DNA of 47,032 nt from Defluviitaleaceae bacterium (lineage in GTDB: Bacteria; Bacillota; Clostridia; Lachnospirales; WQUN01): the NCBI GenBank assembly GCA_009781755.1, contig WQVD01000023.1:1-47032 (forward strand), written 5' to 3'. The notes beneath the pieces are model-generated. The model saw nothing but the letters and a program-made list of their open reading frames with translations, did not search any database and was not told the DNA's origin. Positions 41,014 through 47,032 of this stretch are shown piece after piece; positions within the stretch are counted from its first letter, which is position 1, and every line of letters starts with the position of its first letter. The translations under genes were made by a program, and so were the position numbers.

Positions 41014-41679
41014 TTACCTCCGGCGGATGCTTCCCAGCCCGGCGGTGGAACGCGTCACTGTGGCATCGCCGTCGTAGCGCACACGCCCCACGCCCGCAAT
41101 GGAAATATCCAACGTGTTAGAGGCGTACACATCCACTTGCCCCGTGCCCGCTACGCTTACGGTTGCGTCCACGGCGCGCATTTCGAATGCATCAACGTTG
41201 GCCGCGCCTGCAACGGACAAATTAAGCACGTTGGCCGTTCCTTCCAGCGAAAGATTGGCGGCACCCGATATATTCACGGTCAACGAATCCGTGTCCAAAA
41301 TAATATCTGCGTTGACCGCGCCGGAAACATGCAAGCTGTTCAATGTAGGTGCGTAAATCGTCAAACGCGGCGTGGTATTGCGCCCGCTGGTAGTAAATGA
41401 CCGCGTATAATCAATTTCTAACACACCATTACGCACCCGCGCATCCAAGATTTCATACAAATTTTCCTGAATTTCCAGCACAACCGAAAACGCATCCGCT
41501 TGGCGGAAAGTTAAATCATGCGCCCCGGACAAGTTCAAACCGTTAAAATCTGTAAAATCCAAAGTAAATGCCATCAACGGCCCCTCACCCCGGATAATTC
41601 TACGCGAATCACGAATGCAACCGCTTAAAAATAACGTCGCTACCAACAATAAAATCGCCGTACAAAAAAACTTTTTCAT
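41014..41679 (-). CDS. GIN-domain (DUF2807) lipoprotein
   Basis: The 221-residue protein has a lipoprotein signal with lipobox LFLSGC (C21). The mature part is a beta-helix-like GIN/DUF2807 domain: FTDFNGLNLSGAHDLTF, LTIYAPTLNSLHVSGAVNAD, and then regular SGAANLSLEG-, AGAANVDAFE- and AGTGQVDVYA-like turns every 20 or so residues. Such domains probably bind surface or wall components; the role is unknown. ATG 41679 was chosen because it gives a normal signal peptide; GAGAGGAAG lies upstream. The promoter may use TTGACC from the end of repeat copy F as its -35. Confidence 0.82.
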   Translation of the reverse strand: MKKFFCTAILLLVATLFLSGCIRDSRRIIRGEGPLMAFTLDFTDFNGLNLSGAHDLTFRQADAFSVVLEIQENLYEILDARVRNGVLEIDYTRSFTTSGRNTTPRLTIYAPTLNSLHVSGAVNADIILDTDSLTVNISGAANLSLEGTANVLNLSVAGAANVDAFEMRAVDATVSVAGTGQVDVYASNTLDISIAGVGRVRYDGDATVTRSTAGLGSIRRR

Positions 41680-41706
41680 AATAAACTCTTCCTCTCTATG
41701 GCTCAT

Positions 41707-41824
41707 CCCTATTGATAGGGGTCAAGGGGCGAGTCGCCCCTTGCAGGTCTGGGCAGCGCCCAGGGTCTTATTCTTTTGATCCTCAATCTTTTGACCTTAA
41801 ATCTTTTGATCTCAGTCTTTTCCC
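41707..41824 (-). repeat. Dispersed 3'-end repeat, copy F (after the ABC exporter)
   Basis: Directly after the exporter stop, the minus strand holds four A-rich units of 14-15 nt (AAAAGACTGAGATC, AAAAGATTTAAGGTC, AAAAGATTGAGGATC, AAAAGAATAAGACC), hairpin 1 (CTGGGC-GCT-GCCCAG), hairpin 2 (CAAGGGGCG 41723-41731 with CGCCCCTTG 41735-41743), and a CCCTAT/ATAGGG palindrome at 41707-41720. It is the most complete copy. Confidence 0.75.
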
Positions 41825-41825
41825 A

Positions 41826-43685
41826 TTACTCCACAACATCAAATTGGCTGTTATACAACGTCGTATAAACACCTCCGCGCGCCAATAATTCTTCATGATT
41901 CCCTTGCTCTACAATATCCCCCTCCTGCATGACCAAAATCATGTTCGCACTGCGAATCGTCGACAAGCGATGTGCGATGACAAAGCATGTGCGCCCCTGC
42001 ATGAGGTTTTCCATGGCGCGTTGGATGAGGACTTCGGTACGGGTATCTACATTGCTGGTGGCTTCGTCCAAAATCAAGATGTTGGGGTCGGCCAGCAGGG
42101 TGCGGGCAATGGTCAAGAGTTGCTTCTGCCCGGCAGAAATATTGTCCGCTTCTTCGTTGATGACCATGTCGTAGCCGTCGGGTAGTGCACGGATGAAGTG
42201 GTGCGCCTGTGCAGCGCGAGCGGCGGTGCGGATTTCTTCGTCGGTGGCGTCGAGCTTGCCGTAGCGGATATTGTCGGCGATGGTACCGCTGAATAACCAC
42301 GTGTCTTGCAACACCATGCCAAAATGCCCGCGCAAACCATCGCGCGTGTAGTCGGCTAGTGGGGTGCCATCCACGGTGATTGTGCCCGTGTTCACGTCGT
42401 AGAAACGCATCAGTAGCTTGACGATGGTGGTTTTGCCCGCGCCGGTTTTGCCCACGATGGCGATTTTTTGCCCCGGTTTGATTTGCGCGGTGAAGTTTTT
42501 GATAACGGGCACATCGGTGTCGTAGCCGAAGTTGACGGAATCGAACACGACGGATCCATCCACTTTTTCATGCACGACGGGTTTGGCGGTTTCGGGTGCT
42601 TCTTCGTCCTCGTTAAGGAATTTGAACACGCGCTCGGCTGCGGCGGCGGTTTGCTGCAGCATGCCCGCTACGCCCGAAAGTTGCGCCATGGGCTGCCCAA
42701 ACTGGCGCGTGTATTGGATAAAAGCTTGTATGCTGCCTACGCTCAACCCGCGCGACAACGCCATGATGCCACCCACAACCACGACAGCCGCATATCCCAC
42801 GTTGCCAATAAACGCGATAATCGGCCACATAATGCCGGACAAGAAATTCGCCTTCCACCCGGCGGCGTATAATTTTTGGTTATGTTCATCGAAGGCAGCT
42901 GCGCTGGCTTCTTCGCCGTTAAATGCTTTGACTACAGTGTGCGAGGTAAACATTTCCTCGATGTGGCCGTTCAGGTTGCCCAAGTTTTCGGCCTGTTGCT
43001 TAAAATATTTTTGTGATTTCTTGACGATGAAGCCCACGATGATGCCCGATAGCGGCAAAATAGCAATCGCTACCAGCGTCAAGATCGGGCTGATGGTGAG
43101 CATCATCACAACAATGCCCAGCACCGCCGTGATGCTCGTGACCATAGAGCTCAACCCGCCGGAAAGCGTGTTGGACAGCGTATCCACATCGTTGGTAATG
43201 CGAGAAAGCACGTCGCCGTGGGGGGTCTTATCGAAGTATTGGAAGGGCAAGCGGTGTATTTTATTACTGATTTGCGTGCGCAAACGGTAAGTAATGCGCG
43301 CACCCACACCCGCCATGATAAAACCCTGCACATAGTTGAAAATGATATTTATTAATTGGATGCCGCCGAAAATCAACAAAATATTGCGCACCCGTGTAAA
43401 GTTGATGCCCGCAGTAAATCCATAAAAAATTTCATCCGTAGCCATGCCCAAAATCCGCGGGCCAAATACACCCAGCACCGTCGCTGCCATCGCTACGAAT
43501 AACACAAGGGCCATGATCAATTTTTCTGCGCTCAGGTATTTGACCAATTGCCGCATGGAGCCTTTGAAGTCCTTGGCTTTTTCTCCGCTGTGCATACCGG
43601 GGCGGCCTCCCCAACCCCCGCCACCGCGTGCAGCGGGTCGGTTGCTTTGTCCTTGAGGGCGACCGTTTTGTTTTTTATCGTTCAT
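41826..43685 (-). CDS. ABC exporter subunit with canonical ATPase site
   Basis: This 619-residue half transporter has a polar N-terminus rich in Gly/Arg/Gln (1-40), six membrane helices to about 350, and a nucleotide-binding domain with Walker A GKTGAGKTT (412-420), signature NISAGQK (515-521) and Walker B LILDE with catalytic E541; the switch His is in FVIAHRLST. The signature has SAGQ in place of SGGQ. Its partner, encoded just upstream with a 4-nt overlap, has the opposite changes, so the two form a heterodimer with one active and one degenerate site (BmrCD/TM287-288 type). Multidrug, peptide or lipid export is possible. Confidence 0.92.
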   Translation of the reverse strand: MNDKKQNGRPQGQSNRPAARGGGGWGGRPGMHSGEKAKDFKGSMRQLVKYLSAEKLIMALVLFVAMAATVLGVFGPRILGMATDEIFYGFTAGINFTRVRNILLIFGGIQLINIIFNYVQGFIMAGVGARITYRLRTQISNKIHRLPFQYFDKTPHGDVLSRITNDVDTLSNTLSGGLSSMVTSITAVLGIVVMMLTISPILTLVAIAILPLSGIIVGFIVKKSQKYFKQQAENLGNLNGHIEEMFTSHTVVKAFNGEEASAAAFDEHNQKLYAAGWKANFLSGIMWPIIAFIGNVGYAAVVVVGGIMALSRGLSVGSIQAFIQYTRQFGQPMAQLSGVAGMLQQTAAAAERVFKFLNEDEEAPETAKPVVHEKVDGSVVFDSVNFGYDTDVPVIKNFTAQIKPGQKIAIVGKTGAGKTTIVKLLMRFYDVNTGTITVDGTPLADYTRDGLRGHFGMVLQDTWLFSGTIADNIRYGKLDATDEEIRTAARAAQAHHFIRALPDGYDMVINEEADNISAGQKQLLTIARTLLADPNILILDEATSNVDTRTEVLIQRAMENLMQGRTCFVIAHRLSTIRSANMILVMQEGDIVEQGNHEELLARGGVYTTLYNSQFDVVE

Positions 43686-45478
43686 TGGGTCACCTCTTCT
43701 GATTCATCGGCAGATGCATTTATCCCACTGGGATGCTCGGTTTGGTTTAAGACATCTTGCGAAGATGCAATTTCGTGGTAGGCGGGGCAGGATTTTAAGA
43801 GTTCGTCGTGTGTACCTCGGCCTACGATTTTGCCTTCGTCCAGTACCAGGATTTGCTCGGCATTCATGATGGTGCCAATGCGTTGGGCGATGACGATGAC
43901 CGTGGCGTCGGCAGTATGCTCCTTGAGCGCGCGGCGCAGCTTGGCATCGGTGGCAAAGTCAAGTGCCGAAAAACTATCGTCGAACACCAGCACCTGCGGG
44001 TTCTTCGCCAACGCACGCGCAATCGACAATCGTTGCCGTTGTCCGCCGCTAACATTGCCGCCGCCCTGCGAAATTTCTGATTCGAATTTATCCTCTTTTT
44101 CGTCGATAAATTCCATTGCTTGGGCAACTTCGGCGATTTTTTGTACTTCGTCGTCGGTAGCGTCGGGGTTGCCGTATTTAATGTTGGATTCGATGGTGCC
44201 GGTGATGAGTTGACCCTTTTGCGGAACGAAGCCGATGCGGTCGCGCAAGTCCTTCTGCCGCACGTTGCGGATATCGCGACCCTCAAGCGTGATGCTGCCA
44301 TCGGTCACGTCGTAGAAACGCAGTAATAAAGAAGCGATGGTGGACTTCCCCGAACCGGTGGGGCCGATGATGGCTGTCGTTTGCCCCGGTTGTGCGGTGA
44401 AGGTGATGCCCTCCAGTACGTCGGTTTCGGCACCCGGATAACGGAAGCACACATCGTCGAAGATTACGGTGCCAGCGTTGGTGCCAAACGTTTCCGGGCT
44501 TTTTGGATCTTTAATCGATAATTCTTTATCCAGCACTTCGGCGATACGCGCGGCACTTACCTGCGCACGTAGCACCATGACCAGCACCACAGACACCATC
44601 ATAAATGCGAAAATCACTTGCATGGAATATTGCATAAACGCAATCATGTCGCCTATTTCCAACCCGTGGTAGGCGATATTGTGTGCGCCCACCCAAATGA
44701 CCAGCAATTGCGTGCCCGCCATCATAAAGGTAATCAACGGGCCCGTAACGGCCATGACGCGTGCTACATACAGCCCCAAGTCACGCAAGTCGGTATTGGT
44801 TTTGTCGAAGCGTTTTTTTTCGTGGTTTTGTGTGGCGAAGGCGCGGATGACCATGAGCCCGTGCAGGATTTCGCGCGATACTTTATTGAGTTTATCTACC
44901 AATTCTTGCAGCAGCTTGAACTTGGGCATAACCGCAGAAACGATGAGCACCACCATGCAAATTAACACGACCACCGCCAGCGCGATGATCCAACTCATGC
45001 GCACGCTGCGCGTCATGGCCATCAATACGCCGCCGATGCCCAAAATAGGTGCGTACACCAACATACGCGCGCTCATGTTCACCAAGTTTTGTACTTGTGC
45101 CACGTCGTTGGTGCAGCGCGTAATCAACGACGCAGAAGAGAACGTGTCAAATTCGTTCTGCGAGAAGCTCTCGACTTTGACGAAAAGGTCATGGCGCAAG
45201 TTACGCGCCGCACCTGCCGCGATCCGTTGCGAAATATAACTAGAGCTAATGGACGCCAATCCAGCAAGCAAAGCAACGCCCAGCATGACCAACCCCGTGC
45301 GGATAATAAAATCCGTCCGTGATACATCGTACACGATGCCGTAAATCACGCCATCGTTCACAATTTCTGCCATCAGGGTAGGTAAGAACAGCTCTGCCAT
45401 GGCTTGCCCCAATAGCAAGACTAGTGTCAAAACCACAAACCAGCGGTATGGTTTTAAATACTTCAATAATTTTTTCAT
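43682..45478 (-). CDS. ABC exporter subunit with degenerate ATPase site
   Basis: The 598-residue half transporter has six membrane helices to about 305, Walker A GPTGSGKST (372-380), a full signature NVSGGQ (475-480), and Walker B LVFDD with Asp at 501 where a catalytic Glu is expected. The switch region reads VIAQRIGT, with Gln in place of His. So this subunit supplies the intact signature to the partner's catalytic site, while its own site is degenerate, as in heterodimeric exporters. It starts 11 nt after the upstream 111-residue gene, in an operon with exoA. Confidence 0.92.
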   Translation of the reverse strand: MKKLLKYLKPYRWFVVLTLVLLLGQAMAELFLPTLMAEIVNDGVIYGIVYDVSRTDFIIRTGLVMLGVALLAGLASISSSYISQRIAAGAARNLRHDLFVKVESFSQNEFDTFSSASLITRCTNDVAQVQNLVNMSARMLVYAPILGIGGVLMAMTRSVRMSWIIALAVVVLICMVVLIVSAVMPKFKLLQELVDKLNKVSREILHGLMVIRAFATQNHEKKRFDKTNTDLRDLGLYVARVMAVTGPLITFMMAGTQLLVIWVGAHNIAYHGLEIGDMIAFMQYSMQVIFAFMMVSVVLVMVLRAQVSAARIAEVLDKELSIKDPKSPETFGTNAGTVIFDDVCFRYPGAETDVLEGITFTAQPGQTTAIIGPTGSGKSTIASLLLRFYDVTDGSITLEGRDIRNVRQKDLRDRIGFVPQKGQLITGTIESNIKYGNPDATDDEVQKIAEVAQAMEFIDEKEDKFESEISQGGGNVSGGQRQRLSIARALAKNPQVLVFDDSFSALDFATDAKLRRALKEHTADATVIVIAQRIGTIMNAEQILVLDEGKIVGRGTHDELLKSCPAYHEIASSQDVLNQTEHPSGINASADESEEVTQ

Positions 45479-45489
45479 CCGCGTCTCCC

Positions 45490-45825
45490 TTAAAAATCCA
45501 AGCTCATTAAAATTTCCATTAAGATTTCAAATACAATTATTGCCGCCCATAAATCGCCCGTGACAATCCAAATACCGGCCACAACGCAAATTACAACAAA
45601 AATCCCAATCGCACTAATAAACATGCCCTTGTGATGGATGATCCAATCTTTTATGTACCAGCCCGTGCCGTGGTATTCCTCGACGAAAAATTCACAGGCT
45701 TCGGCACCGCCTTTGCGTTTGGCATTAAAATGAAGGGATTGCTCGTGGTGGCAAACGCCACCATACCAGTTGGCGCACATGCCGCATACGTAATCCGGTG
45801 CTTCATGCATAATGGGGGTGTTCAT
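45490..45825 (-). CDS. Cys/His-rich membrane protein, 111 residues
   Basis: The N-terminal part has C14-x2-C17, C25-H26-H27 and C44, a possible metal site (VCGMCANWYGGVCHHEQ...ACEFF). The C-terminal part has two hydrophobic segments (MFISAIGIFVVICVVAGIWIV and WAAIIVFEILMEILM). The start overlaps the exoA stop as ATGA, with GGGAGG upstream. I do not recognise the family. Its place between exoA and the ABC exporter suggests co-expression only. Confidence 0.7.
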   Translation of the reverse strand: MNTPIMHEAPDYVCGMCANWYGGVCHHEQSLHFNAKRKGGAEACEFFVEEYHGTGWYIKDWIIHHKGMFISAIGIFVVICVVAGIWIVTGDLWAAIIVFEILMEILMSLDF

Positions 45826-46589
45826 CGGATGTCCTCCCTTGTGGTCAAACGTAATGACACAGGGCAGTGGTCGGAGCCCATGACTTCGGGATAAATCGTG
45901 GCCTCGGTGATGCCGCCCGCTAACGCGTTGCTGATCAAGAAATAATCAATGCGCCAGCCAATATTTTTGGCGCGGGCCTGCCCCATGTACGACCACCATG
46001 TGTATGCATTGGTGGTGTCGGGATAAAGATGGCGATAAGTATCGGTAAAACCTGCGTCAAGCAGCTCGGTCATCTTGCCGCGCTCCTGCGGGGTAAAGCC
46101 GGGGTTGTTGGCGTTGGCTTTGGGGTTAGTTAAGTCAATTTCCTTGTGGGCTACGTTCAAGTCGCCGCACAAGACCACGGGTTTATTAAACGCACACAAA
46201 AACGCCCGGAAAGCATCTTCCCAGGCCATGCGGTATTCCAACCGCGCCAGTTCGCGTTGCGAGTTAGGTGTGTATACGTTCACAAAATAAAAATCTTCGA
46301 ATTCTAATGTGATGATGCGCCCCTCGTTGTCGGGGGCGTGGGGTTCCATGCCGTATGTAATGCTTACGGGGGTGTGTTTGGTCAGTACCAACGTACCGGA
46401 ATAGCCTTTTTTCTCCGCGCTGTTCCAATAGGTTTGGTAGTTGGGGAAATGGAAATTGGCTTGTTCAGGCTGCATTTTCGTTTCTTGCAACGCCAATAAG
46501 TCGAAATCGTGACGTAAAAAATCCATGAATCCCTTGCCCATACACGCGCGCAAGCCATTGACGTTCCACGAAGCCATGTGCCAATTCAT
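45822..46589 (-). CDS. exoA: Exodeoxyribonuclease III / AP endonuclease ExoA
   Basis: A class II AP endonuclease of the Xth family that cuts 5' of abasic sites. The 255-residue protein shows the motifs SWNVNGLRA, LLALQETKMQ, a middle Tyr in FYFVNVYTPNS, LCGDLNVAHKEIDL, IGWRIDYFLIS and the terminal GSDHCPVSL with the catalytic Asp-His. ATG 46589 fits the family N-terminus; ATG 46577 is an alternative, and the 30 extra codons upstream contain the promoter. Divergent from polA, another DNA-repair gene. Confidence 0.94.
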   Translation of the reverse strand: MNWHMASWNVNGLRACMGKGFMDFLRHDFDLLALQETKMQPEQANFHFPNYQTYWNSAEKKGYSGTLVLTKHTPVSITYGMEPHAPDNEGRIITLEFEDFYFVNVYTPNSQRELARLEYRMAWEDAFRAFLCAFNKPVVLCGDLNVAHKEIDLTNPKANANNPGFTPQERGKMTELLDAGFTDTYRHLYPDTTNAYTWWSYMGQARAKNIGWRIDYFLISNALAGGITEATIYPEVMGSDHCPVSLRLTTREDIR

Positions 46590-46612
46590 TCCGTCATCAC
46601 CATCCACACAGT

Positions 46613-46659
46613 AATATATCATAGGAAATTGTACGTTACAAACCCCCGCGTGGTATACT
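46613..46659. promoter_or_regulatory. Back-to-back promoters for exoA and polA
   Basis: For exoA (minus), -35 TTGTAA (46641-46636) and -10 TATATT (46618-46613), 17 bp apart. For polA (plus), an extended -10 TGG-TATACT (-10 at 46654-46659) with a weak -35 TTGTAC (46629-46634), 19-bp spacer. The two -35 regions lie side by side, so the polymerases probably compete. Confidence 0.55.
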
Positions 46660-46692
46660 GCGCCGTAGATTTTGCCCAAAAAGGAGTTACTG

Positions 46693-47032
46693 ATGAAAAA
46701 AATTCTTTTGATTGACGGGTTCAGTATTTTGCATCGCGCTTTTTATGCAATCCCGCCGTTGACGACGGTGGAGGGTGTGCATACGGGCGCGATTTTTGGT
46801 TTTATGAATATTTTGCTGCGGTTTTTAGATGAGGAGAAGCCCGATTATGTTGGTGTGGCGTTCGACTTGCCCGCGCCTACATTCCGCCATGCGCAATACG
46901 GCGCGTACAAGGGCACCCGCCGTGCCATGCCTGACGAACTGCGCGAGCAAATCCCCACGTTAAAGGGGCTGCTGACCAAAATGAACCTGCCGCCTGTGGA
47001 GTGCGCCGGGTACGAAGCGGACGATATCATTG
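46693..47032 (+). CDS. polA: DNA polymerase I, 5' end only
   Basis: ATG 46693 follows AAGGAG. The 113 visible residues are the start of the 5'-nuclease domain: KILLIDGFSILHRAFYAIPP, then VGVAFDLPAPTFRHAQYG with metal-binding Asp, YKGTRRAMPDELREQI and GYEADDII with acidic ligands at the right edge. The frame is open to the window end, so the 3'-5' and polymerase domains are not visible. Together with divergent exoA it forms a base-excision repair pair. Confidence 0.95.
   Translation, partial: MKKILLIDGFSILHRAFYAIPPLTTVEGVHTGAIFGFMNILLRFLDEEKPDYVGVAFDLPAPTFRHAQYGAYKGTRRAMPDELREQIPTLKGLLTKMNLPPVECAGYEADDII

Overview
The window looks like a piece of a Clostridia (Firmicutes) chromosome of medium to high GC. 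Evidence: AGGAGG-type ribosome binding sites before most genes; Firmicutes-type genes such as recU, a DUF5721 protein, a VanW/G5 protein and a VanS/BceS-style two-component system; and short gaps with many 4-nt ATGA overlaps. It contains no tRNA, rRNA, CRISPR array, transposase or phage gene that I can recognise.

Layout. 1-733: 3' end of an RCC1-repeat protein gene. 734-1115: AT-rich spacer with a hairpin and one copy of a dispersed 3'-end repeat. 1116-9759 (minus): a housekeeping operon pyrH-frr-uppS-cdsA-dxr-rseP-[hybrid sensor kinase]-ispG, which joins translation recycling, UMP supply, isoprenoid precursor synthesis, undecaprenyl-PP and CDP-diacylglycerol synthesis and a site-2 protease. 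The sensor kinase inside it is unexpected. 9840-10814: holA, divergent. 10832-19144: a visibly more AT-rich accessory block with a MATE exporter, divergent TetR regulator, flavin-type oxidoreductase, VOC protein, and an FtsX-type ABC transporter with its own two-component system. 19145-19547: a non-coding stretch that looks like a structured RNA gene. 19548-26180: a small membrane protein, RNase E/G, VanW protein, DUF4870 protein, zinc-ribbon/TPR protein with a 46-residue upstream partner, and an asparagine-synthetase-like enzyme without its glutaminase cysteine. 26395-30031 (plus): flippase-like membrane protein, rsmB, a small anchored protein and a nucleotidyltransferase. 30032-30483: a convergent spacer full of repeats. 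30484-34862: GNAT acetyltransferase, DUF5721, recU, an RCC1 lipoprotein and a Gfo/Idh/MocA oxidoreductase. 35020-39831: P-type cation ATPase, and an ECF sigma factor with its membrane anti-sigma-like partner. 39907-41679: nitroreductase, SHOCT-like membrane protein and GIN-domain lipoprotein. 41826-46589: heterodimeric ABC exporter, a Cys/His membrane protein and exoA. 46693-end: start of polA.

The strongest candidate for something undescribed is a family of structured elements directly after the stop codons of at least five transcription units (after ispG, the nucleotidyltransferase, the GNAT gene, the P-type ATPase and the ABC exporter). They always lie in the sense orientation. Each has A-rich 14-15-nt tandem units followed by GC-rich hairpins whose arms differ between copies but stay complementary. 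Other points worth checking are the unassigned RNA-like region near 19.2-19.5 kb, five helically phased TTAAGG-type repeats before the ABC transporter operon, an apparently leaderless RNase E/G gene, and the asparagine-synthetase homologue lacking its nucleophile. No function was tested; all assignments come from reading the sequence and remembered family motifs.
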